From Halococcoides cellulosivorans (GTDB lineage Archaea > Halobacteriota > Halobacteria > Halobacteriales > Haloarculaceae), in the NCBI RefSeq assembly GCF_003058365.1, contig NZ_CP028858.1, forward strand, positions 1,910,836 to 1,974,835: a stretch of 64,000 bases of DNA, read 5' to 3'. Within the stretch, counting starts at the first letter, position 1. The number at the start of each line of letters is the position of its first letter. The position numbers were made by a program, and so were the translations under genes. A model generated the notes under the pieces. It did no database searches, was not told the DNA's origin, and saw nothing but the letters and a program-made list of their open reading frames with translations. Of the stretch, positions 43,425 through 52,330 are shown in pieces.

Positions 43425-44414
43425 CTACCACTCCAGCGACCCGCCGCTGCGGTATTCGGTGACCTGCGTCTCGAAGAAGTTCTTCTCCTTGTTGAGATCG
43501 GCCTGTTCGGACATCCAGGGGAACGGGTTCTGGGTGCCGTACTGCTCTGGCAGATCGAGTTGTCCCAGCCGGCGATCCGCGACGTACTCGACGTACTCGA
43601 CGAACGAATCGGCGTCCATGCCGGGCACGTCGGGCGGGCAGGCCTCGCGGGCGTAGATCGCCTCCAGGTCGACCGCCTCGCGAACGAGTTCGAGGACCTC
43701 CTCACCGAACGCCTCGGTCCAGGCCTCGGGATGCTCGCGGCGGATCGCGTCGATCAGATCGACGCCGAAGCCCACGTGCAGCGACTCGTCGCGCATGATG
43801 TACTCGAACTGCTGGCCCAGGCCCGGCATGCGGTTGCGCCGCTTCAGGTTGAGGATCATCGCGAAGCCCGCGTAGAAGAAAATGCCCTCCATCACGACGT
43901 AAAAGCCGACGAGATCGCGGAGGAGTGCGCGCACGTCGGACGCGTCGTCGATCGAAAAGCCGTCGTGGTCGATCGACTGGGTGAGATCGACGACGAACTG
44001 GTCTTTCTCCTCGATCGAGGGCACGCGGTCGTACATACCGTAGAGGTGGTCCGGGTCGAATCCGAGGGTGTCACAGCAGTAGATGAACGTGTCGGTGTGG
44101 ATGGCCTCCTCGTAGGCCTGCCGGAGGAGATACTGGCGACACTCCGGCGCGGTGACGTACTCGTAGAGTGCGAGCACGATGTTGTTCGCGGTGAGCGATT
44201 CCGCCGTCGAGAAAAAGCCCAGCGTGTACTCGATGAGGCGGCGCTCGCCGTCGGTCAACTCGTCGCCGTCCCACTGGCTGACGTCGTCTTGCATGGGGAT
44301 CTCGCTGGGCACCCAGTTGTTGTCCACGCCGTCGGTGTAGTACTCGCGGGCCCAGTCGTACTCGATCGGGAGGATCTTGTTCGGGTCGTGTTCGGCGTCG
44401 GTGTCGAGGATCAT
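43425..44414 (-). CDS. nrdB: Ribonucleoside-diphosphate reductase beta subunit, class Ic signature
   Basis: This 329-residue ferritin-like subunit houses the dinuclear metal cofactor that starts radical chemistry. The ligands are Glu72, Glu103, His106, Glu176, Glu210 and His213. The class Ia radical Tyr, four residues after the first ligand His, is replaced by Phe110 (EEAIHTDTF), and the first ligand is Glu, not Asp. Both are features of class Ic (Chlamydia-type) Mn/Fe enzymes. It is coupled to nrdA by a one-base TAATG overlap. Confidence 0.93.
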   Translation of the reverse strand: MILDTDAEHDPNKILPIEYDWAREYYTDGVDNNWVPSEIPMQDDVSQWDGDELTDGERRLIEYTLGFFSTAESLTANNIVLALYEYVTAPECRQYLLRQAYEEAIHTDTFIYCCDTLGFDPDHLYGMYDRVPSIEEKDQFVVDLTQSIDHDGFSIDDASDVRALLRDLVGFYVVMEGIFFYAGFAMILNLKRRNRMPGLGQQFEYIMRDESLHVGFGVDLIDAIRREHPEAWTEAFGEEVLELVREAVDLEAIYAREACPPDVPGMDADSFVEYVEYVADRRLGQLDLPEQYGTQNPFPWMSEQADLNKEKNFFETQVTEYRSGGSLEW

Positions 44415-46957
44415 TATTGGCAGGCGTCACAGGTCGGATCGGTGAGGCGAGCAAGCTCCTCGCTCGCGTCGTCGGTCGTCGAATCGTTCGCTTCGTCGGT
44501 CGAGGCGTTCGATGCGTTCGATTCGCCGGTCGAGTCCTGGCCGTCAGTCGAGTCCGTGTCCGCGCCTCCGCCGGGAGCGCCGATCGGAGATCCCGCGTCT
44601 GCCGACGACGGCGCGTCCTCGGCGTCCGAGCGACGCTGGGTGCGGCCGTACTCCGAGAGGTCGAGCGTGGATTTCTCGATCTGGGAGGCCCCGAGCGTGC
44701 GGAGGTAGTAGGTCGTCTTCAGGCCCAGACGCCAGGCCGTCCGATAGATCGAATCCAGGGCCTGCCCATCGGTCCCGGGGAAGAAGACGTTGTGCGAGAC
44801 CGACTGGTCGATCCACGTGCCGCGATGGGCGGTCAGGCGCAACTGGTGGCGCGGATCGATCTCGAAGGCGCTCCGATGTCGCTCGCGGATCGACTCCGGA
44901 ATCGCGGCGATCGACTGGATCGCGCCGTCGTGATAGAGGATCTGCTCGCGGATCTCGTCGGTCCACAGGTCTGCCTCGCGCAGATCCGCGACGAGGTGCT
45001 CGTTGATCACGGTGAACTCCCCGGACATGTTGGACTTGACGTACAGGTTCGAGTACCGGGGCTCGATCGACGGCGTCGTCCCGTTGATCGTCGAGACCGT
45101 CGCGGTCGGTGCGATCGCCATCGTGTTGGAGTTGCGCATGCCGTGCTCGGCGACGTGGGCGCGGACCCGCTCCCAGTCCAGAGTCTCCTCGCGGTCGGTC
45201 GGCACCTCGCGCCCGCGCTCGGCTTCGAGTCGATCGACAGTGTCCTGGGGGAAGACCCCGCGATCCCACTTGCTGCCCTCGTAGGACGGATGGGGCTCGC
45301 GTTCGGCGGCCAGACGGGAACTCCCCAAGATGGCGTGATAGGCGACGAACTCCTGCCAGCGGTTGGCGTACTCGATCGCCTCCTCGGTGGCCATCCCGAC
45401 GCCACAGGCCGTGAGTGCGTCGTGAAAGCCCATCGTCCCCAGGCCGATCGGACGGTGGCGCATGTTCGAGCGCTCGGCGTCGTCGGTCGGATAATAGCAC
45501 AGATCGACGACGTTGTCGAGCATGCGCATCGCGGTCTCGATGGTGTCGGCGAGTCGGTCGCGGTCGAGACGCCCGTCGGCGACGTGGGTGGCGAGGTTGA
45601 CCGAGCCCAGATTGCAGACGGCCTCCTCGTCGGGCCCCGTGTTGAGCGTGATCTCCGTACAGAGATTCGAGGAGCGGACCGTCCCGACGTGGTCCTGTGG
45701 GCTGCGAATATTACAGGGGTCTTTGAACGTGATCCAGGGGTGGCCGGTCTCGAACAGGCGCGTGAGCATCGTCCGCCACAACTCGCGGGCGGGGAGGGTA
45801 TCCGACTGGCGCAACTCGCCCGCCGCGGCCTGGCGTTCGTATTCTCGGTATTTCTCGGCGAACTCCTCGCCGACCGCCTCGTGGAGGTCGGGCACCTCGT
45901 CGGGACTGAACAGCGTCCACTCCTCGTCGTCAGCGACCCGCTCCATGAACAGGTCGGGCACCCACGCGGCGGTGTTCATGTCGGGCGTGCGGCGGCGCTC
46001 GTCGCCCGTCGCCCGCTTCAGGTCCAGAAAGTCCGGGAAATCGAGATGCCAGGCCGCGAGATACGCACACGCCGCCCCGCGGCGCTTGCCCGAGCGGTTG
46101 ATCGCGGCGGTGACGTCGTTCGAGATCCGCAAAAAGGGGACGATCCCGGTCGATTCGACGCCCGTCGATTCGATGAGCGACCCCGACGCGCGGACCGGCG
46201 TCCAGTCGTTGCCCAGCCCACCGGAGTATTTCGAGAGCTGGGCGTGATGTTTGTACGCGTCGAAGATCCCCGCCAGATCGTCCGGGACGGTCGTCAGATA
46301 ACACGACGACAACTGGGGCGTGGTCGTCCCGCTGTGGAACAGCGTCGGTGTCGAGGGGGTGAATTCGAGCGTGGAGAGCACCTCGTAGAACTCCAGGGCG
46401 CGGGCAGTGGGATCGGACTCCTCGATGGCGAGCCCCATCGCGACGCGCATCCAGAACGTCTGGGGCAACTCGAAGGGGGTCGCGTCGGGGCCCGTCCGGA
46501 GGAGATAGCGCTGGCGGAGCGTCTCGACGGCCATGTAGCCCAACTGGTCGTCGCGGGCGGGCCGGAGCGCGCCGGCCAACCGATCGAGGTCGAACCGCGC
46601 GGCGAGCGCGGGGTCGAGGCGGTCGGCAGCGATCCCCCGGTCGATGCCGTCGTGGAACTGCTGGCGATAGACCGCAGGGCGTTCCTCCGGAGCGGGATCC
46701 GTGCCCGTCACGCGGTAGAGAAGACGGCGTCGGAGGAGCGCACTCGCGAGGCGGTCGAACTCGGGATCGCAGTCGATGCGATTCGAGGCGACGCGCGCAG
46801 TCGTTTCGAGCCGATCGGCCAGATCGGGATCGGGCCCGAGTTCGCGCTCGGCCGCGCTGGCGAGGCCGTCGAGCCTGTCGTCGAGGTCGACGCCCGTCTC
46901 GCGAGCGGCCCGGTCGAGGATCGATCGAAGCGTCGTGGGTGGCGATGTCTGACTCAT
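44414..46957 (-). CDS. nrdA: Ribonucleoside-diphosphate reductase alpha subunit
   Basis: This 847-residue catalytic subunit reduces ribonucleotides to deoxyribonucleotides. Active-site segments: LSSCYLT, SNLCTEITLN with ExVCNLGSVNL, and the IAPTATVSTINGTTPSIEP loop. Radical-transfer tyrosines sit in LGLKTTYYLRTLG. A Ser/Thr/Asp/Gly linker of about 65 residues ends in CDACQ, the redox-active tail. No clear N-terminal ATP cone is present, so dATP feedback may be absent. A minus-strand TATA-like CTTTATG lies near 47068-47074 with an imperfect inverted repeat at 47079-47095. Confidence 0.95.
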   Translation of the reverse strand: MSQTSPPTTLRSILDRAARETGVDLDDRLDGLASAAERELGPDPDLADRLETTARVASNRIDCDPEFDRLASALLRRRLLYRVTGTDPAPEERPAVYRQQFHDGIDRGIAADRLDPALAARFDLDRLAGALRPARDDQLGYMAVETLRQRYLLRTGPDATPFELPQTFWMRVAMGLAIEESDPTARALEFYEVLSTLEFTPSTPTLFHSGTTTPQLSSCYLTTVPDDLAGIFDAYKHHAQLSKYSGGLGNDWTPVRASGSLIESTGVESTGIVPFLRISNDVTAAINRSGKRRGAACAYLAAWHLDFPDFLDLKRATGDERRRTPDMNTAAWVPDLFMERVADDEEWTLFSPDEVPDLHEAVGEEFAEKYREYERQAAAGELRQSDTLPARELWRTMLTRLFETGHPWITFKDPCNIRSPQDHVGTVRSSNLCTEITLNTGPDEEAVCNLGSVNLATHVADGRLDRDRLADTIETAMRMLDNVVDLCYYPTDDAERSNMRHRPIGLGTMGFHDALTACGVGMATEEAIEYANRWQEFVAYHAILGSSRLAAEREPHPSYEGSKWDRGVFPQDTVDRLEAERGREVPTDREETLDWERVRAHVAEHGMRNSNTMAIAPTATVSTINGTTPSIEPRYSNLYVKSNMSGEFTVINEHLVADLREADLWTDEIREQILYHDGAIQSIAAIPESIRERHRSAFEIDPRHQLRLTAHRGTWIDQSVSHNVFFPGTDGQALDSIYRTAWRLGLKTTYYLRTLGASQIEKSTLDLSEYGRTQRRSDAEDAPSSADAGSPIGAPGGGADTDSTDGQDSTGESNASNASTDEANDSTTDDASEELARLTDPTCDACQ

Positions 46958-47142
46958 GTGTTCCGTGGCGCGATCGTGTCAGATCGGCGGCGGACGGCCG
47001 ATCTCATCGAAACCCCGGATATCGGGGGTCGATCGTCGCCCCAGGATGGCTCCGGAACGCGGACCCCATAAAGTTTCCCAACAAGATTGATGTTGTCCAA
47101 TATGAGTTGTTTTCGATCGGCCGCCCCACGCTCCGCGGTCAG

Positions 47143-47151
47143 TACATATAC
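47143..47151 (+). promoter_or_regulatory. TATA-like box of S-layer-type gene
   Basis: TACATATAC lies 34-42 nt before the ATG at 47185, allowing a short leader. Confidence 0.45.
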
Positions 47152-47184
47152 AATCCTGCGACCACAATCAAAGGACAGAATCCA

Positions 47185-48765
47185 ATGCGCCGTCTCACGC
47201 AGGTCTCGCTGGCCGTTCTCTCAGTCGTGTTCCTCGTCGGCGTCGCGAGCGCCGCCTCGGTGATCGGGAGTCCCTCGCTCGTGGCGACGATCGACGACCG
47301 CTCGGTCGCGCCCGGCGCAGACACCGCGATCAACGTCAGCCTGACCAACCAGGGAGAGGTCGACACCGCACCGACCTCTGCGAGTTCGCTCGCCCAGCGC
47401 GTGACCACCGCGCGGGCCGTCCGGGTCCAGTTGAACTCCGCGGACGCACCGCTCACCGTCCACACCGACCGGCGGACGCTGGGATCGCTCCCCGAGGGCC
47501 AATCCGCCCCGCTGCCCTTTTTCGTCTCGGTCGACGACGACGCCGAGCCAGGCACCTACGAGATGAACGTCCGCGTCTGGTACCGCTACACCGAGGAAAT
47601 CTCGCTCGACACTGGAAACTACCACGAGACCGACCGGTTCCGGTCACTAGACGTGAAAATCCGGGTCGAGGAGGAGCCACGATTCCGGATCGAGAACGTC
47701 ACTGGGACGGTCCCCGAAGGCTCGACGGACGACGTCACGGTCGCGATCACGAACACGGGCGGGACCGCCGCCTCGGACGCCTCGCTATCGTTGCAGTCGA
47801 GTGGCGATTTGACCCTCGGTCGGTCCGCCCAGACGACCCGTCACGTCGGGGCCTGGCCGGCGGGTGAGACCCGCGAATTCAACGTGACCATGGGAGCCAG
47901 TCCGGACACCTCGGGCACCGCTTCGGTGACCGCCCGTGTCAGCTACGAGGATATCGACGGCATCCCCGGCCAGTCCGACCGGCTCTCGATCCCGGTCGAC
48001 GTGACGCCCGATCGGCGGTTCTCGATCGAGAACGTCACGAGCAGTCTCGAAGTCGGCGCAGAGGGGACGATCAGCGGCGAGGTCAGAAACACCGGCGATC
48101 GGCGCGTCCAGAACGTCCAACTGGCCCTCCCGATCGAGTCGGCCACGGTGACGCCCGTCGACGCGACCGCGGCGGTGGGCGATCTGGCACCCGGTGAGCG
48201 CGCCGACTTCGAGTTCCGTGTATCGGTGAGCGAGGACGGATCGGCCGGGCCCCGGCAGTTCACGATCCAGCCCAGCTATCGCACCGTCGCGGGCAACCAG
48301 CGCGCCGGACAGTCCGCCGTCGTGCGCGTCCCCATCGAGGACAGCGTCGATCGGTTCGCCGTCGAGACGAGCGACGCGACCGTCGAAGAAGGCGACTCGA
48401 CGCGCGTCACGCTCAGCGTGACGAACACCGGCTCCGACCCCGTGCGTCGGGTCTCCGCACAGCTGTTTGCCGACAGCCCGATCTCGACGACCGACAAGCG
48501 CGCCTACGTCGACACGCTCGCTCCGGGCGACACCGAGGAGTTGACCTTCGGCATCGCCGCCGAGGGCGCGCTCCCGAAGGCGTACCCACTGTCGGTCGAC
48601 TTCGAGTACGAGAACAGTGACGGCGACACCGAACTCTCCGATACTTACTCGGTGGCGGTCCAGGTGACCGAACCGGCGGAGAACGGCGCACCGATTTTCG
48701 CACTCATCGCCGTCGTCGGCCTTCTCGGTGCCGTCCTCGCCGGCCTCTATCTCTGGCGGCGCTAG
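47185..48765 (+). CDS. COG1361-type S-layer-domain surface protein
   Basis: This 526-residue protein has a cleavable signal peptide (MRRLTQVSLAVLSVVFLVGVASA) and a C-terminal transmembrane anchor (IFALIAVVGLLGAVLAGLYL) followed by basic WRR. Between them are four CARDB/NEW3-like beta domains of about 100 residues with recurrent VEEGSTxxVTxxVTNTG and LAPGExxxFxFxVS phrases. Such COG1361 proteins sit on the outer membrane face, often beside RND/MMPL-type exporters; none is adjacent here. It has several N-glycosylation sequons. The stop overlaps the convergent gene by 4 nt. Confidence 0.82.
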   Translation: MRRLTQVSLAVLSVVFLVGVASAASVIGSPSLVATIDDRSVAPGADTAINVSLTNQGEVDTAPTSASSLAQRVTTARAVRVQLNSADAPLTVHTDRRTLGSLPEGQSAPLPFFVSVDDDAEPGTYEMNVRVWYRYTEEISLDTGNYHETDRFRSLDVKIRVEEEPRFRIENVTGTVPEGSTDDVTVAITNTGGTAASDASLSLQSSGDLTLGRSAQTTRHVGAWPAGETREFNVTMGASPDTSGTASVTARVSYEDIDGIPGQSDRLSIPVDVTPDRRFSIENVTSSLEVGAEGTISGEVRNTGDRRVQNVQLALPIESATVTPVDATAAVGDLAPGERADFEFRVSVSEDGSAGPRQFTIQPSYRTVAGNQRAGQSAVVRVPIEDSVDRFAVETSDATVEEGDSTRVTLSVTNTGSDPVRRVSAQLFADSPISTTDKRAYVDTLAPGDTEELTFGIAAEGALPKAYPLSVDFEYENSDGDTELSDTYSVAVQVTEPAENGAPIFALIAVVGLLGAVLAGLYLWRR

Positions 48766-49952
48766 CGATCGAGGGCGTCGAAGCCTGGCAGGACGGACGG
48801 ATCGCCGCGCCGGTCGATGTATTCGATCGCGATGCCCGTCAGCGGCGACTCGGCGGTCTCGGCGTGCTCGCGCGCGCAGTCGAGGTACGCCTCGACCACG
48901 TCGAGGATGGACCGACACGCCGACCGGTCGGTCTCCCGAAGCACGTACTCGGCAGTCACCGGCGTCAACTGCCCCGCCTGGCGATCGACGCGGTAGTCGT
49001 CGAGGTCGTCGAGCCAGATCTGCGCGCCGACGATCGCGAGCACGACGGCCCGCTCGAACGACACAGAGAGCTCCACACCCGTCGCCCGATACATGTCGAT
49101 CATCGCCTCGTAGATCACCCCCACGCGGGCGTACTGGCTGTGGAGATAGGGGAGATCGGGACTTGCCCGCAGAAAGTCGCGATCTGGATCGGTCGCGTCG
49201 CGATACTCGTCTTCGATGGCCTCGCGCGCTCCGGGCACGCCATCCGTCGCCGCTCGATAGTGGGCCCGGAACGCGCGATCGCGATCCTGATGGGTCTCGC
49301 TGTACGCGACCGCGTCGTCGTAGGGCGCGCGGATCGCGTCGGGCAGGCGATCGAACTGTTCGTCGAGGTCGTCAGCGAGCGCTCGCTGGGCGGCCCGGGC
49401 GGCCCGTTCGCGGTCCACCTGTTCCCCGTCGACGCTGACCTCGAAGTCCTCGAACTCCCTGTCGTTGATCGCGTCGCGCATGTCGCCGTCGAGCAGCGCC
49501 TGGACGACCAGCCGTGTCACGCGCTCGCCGTAGGCGACCAGCGTCTCGGGATCGAGATCTCGATCTCCGTCGAAGGCATCTATCGTCCAGGGATCGTCCG
49601 GGGGCCCGTCGGCCCACGGACCGGAATCGACCGGATCGCCGTCTGCGCGCTCGCGGGCGAGTCGGTAGACCCGGCCGAGAGCGAGTTGTGCAGGCAAGAG
49701 GAGCTTCGTGTCGTAGGCGAACGAGACGGCTCGGGGATCGGCGTCGAAGGCGTCTGCGATCGCGGCCTCGGCGACCCCGAACGCCGCTGCGACCATGCGA
49801 TCGGTCCGCCGGTCGACGAGGCGTTTCAGACGGAGACTCCCGAGGTCGACGTCGCCGGTCGTCGCCGTGTACCCGGCCGCCGCCTGGACCGCAGTGGGCA
49901 GCGCCGATCGGTTCGCGACCCAGGCGGCGAGACGGCGGCGCTGGCTGACCAT
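48762..49952 (-). CDS. Haloarchaeal hypothetical all-alpha protein with DDLDD motif
   Basis: This 396-residue soluble, mainly helical, very acidic protein has no clear family. The C-terminal third contains VVLAIVGAQIWLDDLDDYRVD, an aspartate-rich DDxDD stretch reminiscent of prenyl-diphosphate synthases. The second aspartate-rich motif of that family is not seen, so catalysis is doubtful. It may be a lineage-specific protein related to the isoprenoid-synthase fold only in appearance. It is convergent with the S-layer gene. Confidence 0.6.
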   Translation of the reverse strand: MVSQRRRLAAWVANRSALPTAVQAAAGYTATTGDVDLGSLRLKRLVDRRTDRMVAAAFGVAEAAIADAFDADPRAVSFAYDTKLLLPAQLALGRVYRLARERADGDPVDSGPWADGPPDDPWTIDAFDGDRDLDPETLVAYGERVTRLVVQALLDGDMRDAINDREFEDFEVSVDGEQVDRERAARAAQRALADDLDEQFDRLPDAIRAPYDDAVAYSETHQDRDRAFRAHYRAATDGVPGAREAIEDEYRDATDPDRDFLRASPDLPYLHSQYARVGVIYEAMIDMYRATGVELSVSFERAVVLAIVGAQIWLDDLDDYRVDRQAGQLTPVTAEYVLRETDRSACRSILDVVEAYLDCAREHAETAESPLTGIAIEYIDRRGDPSVLPGFDALDR

Positions 49953-50029
49953 GTCACCCTGAGGGGAGTGGGGGCGGCGGTTTCAGGGTTCCGTCCGACG
50001 GAGGCGATAGATTTAACCATTTTCAGTGG

Positions 50030-50132
50030 GAAATCACGCCCGGCGCTTCGTCTGGAGGGCCGAAGCGTCAGCGGGGACCAACTCAGGGCGGCACGCGTCC
50101 ACGGAGTTTCCTCCGTGGCGTGCTTTTTCGCT
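50030..50132 (+). ncRNA. Candidate small RNA with intrinsic-terminator-like end
   Basis: TATA-like ATTTAAC at 50010-50016 precedes about 100 nt with two stems. One is CGCTTCG/CGAAGCG. The other is a perfect CCACGGAG-TTTC-CTCCGTGG hairpin followed within a few bases by CTTTTT. The order promoter, stem, stem, T-run fits an independent short RNA. I do not recognise the family; a relic of a transposon end is an alternative. Confidence 0.35.
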
Positions 50133-50173
50133 GGACGGAACGGGGTCCGGAGCCACGGCCAGGGTTGACCGAT

Positions 50174-50236
50174 CGGACCCATCGATCCGGCAATCCGGAC
50201 CCATCGATCCGGCAATCCGAGCCCATCGATCTGACA
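50174..50236 (+). repeat. 22-bp tandem repeat, about 2.8 copies
   Basis: Two perfect 22-bp units (50174-50195, 50196-50217), each containing CCCATCGATCCGG, are followed by a diverged third unit (50218-50236). It lies between the candidate small RNA and the padR promoter. It is too short and has no spacers, so it is not CRISPR. Confidence 0.85.
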
Positions 50237-50350
50237 TGCCACCCGACACCCCGGGCCGAGCGTCAGATCAATCGCGTTATCCACCGCAAATTGAGCGACC
50301 GATTCACTCGCGAAGACGGTGGTCACCGGCAGTACACCGAATCTTCGACA

Positions 50351-50360
50351 TATTTATACT
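50351..50360 (+). promoter_or_regulatory. TATA box of padR-like gene
   Basis: TATTTATACT lies 34-43 nt upstream of the ATG at 50394, the strongest TATA-like sequence in this part of the window. Confidence 0.55.
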
Positions 50361-50393
50361 ATCCGGTGAACAAACGTCGAATGGACATAACCG

Positions 50394-50669
50394 ATGTACG
50401 ACCTGACAGGATTTCAGCGCGACCTGCTGTACACGATCGCAGGCAAAGACGAACCGCACGGACTGGCGATCAAAGACGAACTCGAAGGCTACTACGAGAA
50501 GGAGATCCACCACGGACGGCTCTATCCCAACCTCGACACACTCGTGGACAAAGGGCTGGTCGAGAAAGGCCAGCGCGACCGACGAACCAACTACTACAGT
50601 CTGACCCGGCGTGGCACCCGCGAAATCGAGGCCCGCCGCGAGTGGGAAGACCAGTACGTCGACCTCTGA
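50394..50669 (+). CDS. PadR-family transcriptional regulator
   Basis: This 91-residue single winged helix has the PadR pattern: GFQRDLLYTIAGKDEPHGLAIKDEL, HHGRLYPNLDTLVDKGLVEKG and a wing RRTNYYSLTRRGTREI. It lacks the C-terminal dimerisation helix of larger PadR proteins, as in many haloarchaeal homologues. It likely represses its own or neighbouring genes; ligand unknown. The oxidoreductase gene follows 43 nt downstream on the same strand. Confidence 0.88.
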   Translation: MYDLTGFQRDLLYTIAGKDEPHGLAIKDELEGYYEKEIHHGRLYPNLDTLVDKGLVEKGQRDRRTNYYSLTRRGTREIEARREWEDQYVDL

Positions 50670-50712
50670 ACGGGCCCGGAAAGACTATTGGGGCGTCGCG
50701 TGACCTGCTGGT

Positions 50713-51825
50713 GTGTCACTCACCGTTGGCTTTCTCGGGGCCGGGTTCATGGGCCGCGCCCACACCCACGCCCTCACACGACTGCCGCTGACCGACGACC
50801 GACGGGTCGAGCGGGCGATACTGCTCGGGCGTGACGCCGATCGGACGGCCGCGGCCGCCGAGCACCTCGGATTCGATCGCGCGACGACCGACCGCGCGGA
50901 GGCGGTCACCGCGTGTGACGTGTTCTACGTCCTCGGGCCGAACGACGTCCACGCCGAGGCGTCGGTCGCGGCGCTGGACGCGGGCTGTGACGTTCTCTGT
51001 GAGAAACCGCTCGCGCGCTCGGCCACAGAAGCCGATCGGATGGTCGCCGCGGCCGAGGACAGCGACGCCGTCACCGCAACGGGGTTCAACTACCGGTGGG
51101 TGCCCGCGCTCCGATATGCCCGAGAACTGATCGGGTCCGGCGAGATCGGGACGGTCCGACGGTTTCGTGGCCGCTACCTCCAGAACTGGCTGCTCGATCC
51201 CGACGCCCCCTGGTCGTGGCGGTGTTCGGCCGACCGGGCGGGCAGCGGCGCGCTGGGCGATCTGGGCGCGCACGTGATCGATCTGGCGCGCTGGCTGGTC
51301 GGTGAGATCGCAGTCGTCGACGGCGAGACGACCACCCACGTCGACCATCGGCCCGCCCCCGGCGGAACCGACCAGCGACCGGTGACCGTCGACGATCACG
51401 TCAGCGCCGAGTTGGCCTTCGAGGACGGCGCGACCGGCCAGATCGAGTGCTCACGGGTCGAACCGGGCCGGGCGAACGATCTGACGGTCGAAATCGTCGG
51501 CTCCGAGGGCTCGATCCGGTTCTCGCTCCCGCGGCTGAACGAACTCGAACTCGTCGACGCCGACGAGTCGGGCGTACGCCGTGTCGACGTCACCGGCCCC
51601 GACACACCGGGCGGCGAGCGATGGTGGCCGCCGGGGCACGTCCTGGGCTGGGACCACACGTTCGTCGCCGAGAACGCCGCCTTTCTCGACGCGGTCAGCG
51701 AGCGCGAGGGCTACACGCCCGATTTCGCCACCGGGCGGGCCGTCCAGCGCGTCCTCGACGCGATCCAGGCGAGCGCGAAGGCCGGCGAGCGCCGCTCGGT
51801 TCACTCCGAGAGTCGGCGGGACTGA
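50713..51825 (+). CDS. Gfo/Idh/MocA-family oxidoreductase
   Basis: This 370-residue NAD(P)-dependent oxidoreductase has the nucleotide-binding motif VGFLGAGFMGRAH at the N-terminus, the catalytic lysine in CEKPLARS, and the C-terminal alpha/beta domain with GSGALGDLGAHVIDLARW and GSEGSIRFSLPR. Such enzymes act on sugars, inositols or pyranosides. Its proximity to a GH3 glycosidase and an FAH-family hydrolase suggests sugar catabolism. The start is GTG. Confidence 0.88.
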   Translation: MSLTVGFLGAGFMGRAHTHALTRLPLTDDRRVERAILLGRDADRTAAAAEHLGFDRATTDRAEAVTACDVFYVLGPNDVHAEASVAALDAGCDVLCEKPLARSATEADRMVAAAEDSDAVTATGFNYRWVPALRYARELIGSGEIGTVRRFRGRYLQNWLLDPDAPWSWRCSADRAGSGALGDLGAHVIDLARWLVGEIAVVDGETTTHVDHRPAPGGTDQRPVTVDDHVSAELAFEDGATGQIECSRVEPGRANDLTVEIVGSEGSIRFSLPRLNELELVDADESGVRRVDVTGPDTPGGERWWPPGHVLGWDHTFVAENAAFLDAVSEREGYTPDFATGRAVQRVLDAIQASAKAGERRSVHSESRRD

Positions 51826-52229
51826 GCCAGGAGGTCGTCGGCGGTCGGCCCGTCGATCTCGGAGAGCCAGTCGAGCGCGACGAGCAGCCCCCGAATCTCG
51901 GGATCGAGATCGTCGGCCCGATCGGCATCGCGCGCGGCGGCCAGCGCGCCCGCGGGATCGATCGGTGCGAGGCGGTCGCGCTGATCGCCAAGCCCGTCGA
52001 GCGCGGCCAGGTCGGCGAGCGCAGCGCGGAGATCGCCCTGAAACTGGTCGGTCGGCGCGTCGTCGGGATCGACACTGCGCGCGCCGTGAGCGATCCCGGT
52101 ACAGTACTGCCGGCTGACCGGGTGGAGCCAGCCACGGTCGTGCTCGTCGGCGGTGCGATCGGGCTCCCCACACCGGGTGCAGAAGCCGGCCGCGGCGTCG
52201 AGCGTGGCCCCACAGTACGGACAGTCCAT
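51801..52229 (-). CDS. Small zinc-ribbon protein
   Basis: This 142-residue protein begins with a zinc ribbon, MDCPYCGATL...FCTRCGEPD (two CxxC pairs), followed by an acidic helical domain of unknown type. The ATG at 52229 is directly at the ribbon. It overlaps the 3' end of the convergent oxidoreductase gene by 25 nt. No function can be assigned; nucleic-acid or protein binding is typical of such ribbons. Confidence 0.75.
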   Translation of the reverse strand: MDCPYCGATLDAAAGFCTRCGEPDRTADEHDRGWLHPVSRQYCTGIAHGARSVDPDDAPTDQFQGDLRAALADLAALDGLGDQRDRLAPIDPAGALAAARDADRADDLDPEIRGLLVALDWLSEIDGPTADDLLAQSRRLSE

Positions 52230-52330
52230 GTCGGGCCTGAGAGTGCCGGCGACAAATACGTGCGGTCGTCGAGCCCGCCCCGCGGCACGGTTCAACAATG
52301 TTTATGCCCGAACGGACGGGATGAAGGGGC

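Larger units (their letters stand above)
49953..50393. other. Intergenic stretch with terminator-like hairpin and 22-bp tandem repeat
   Basis: There is no protein gene with coding character in this 441-bp stretch. Going down the plus strand: TATA-like ATTTAAC (50010-50016), hairpin CGCTTCG/CGAAGCG (about 50046-50070), an 8-bp hairpin plus T5 (50098-50131), a 22-bp tandem repeat (50174-50236) and the padR promoter. Confidence 0.55.

Noticed and set aside
44417-47071. A long open frame on the plus strand opposite nrdA
   Set aside because: It is a shadow of nrdA, whose active-site motifs are on the minus strand; no motif is seen on the plus strand.
48950-49090. Prenyl-diphosphate synthase assignment for the protein with DDLDD
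   Set aside because: Only one Asp-rich motif is present and its surroundings do not match FARM or SARM of the family.
50174-50236. 22-bp repeats as a CRISPR array
   Set aside because: The units are directly adjacent with no spacers, and no cas genes are in the window.
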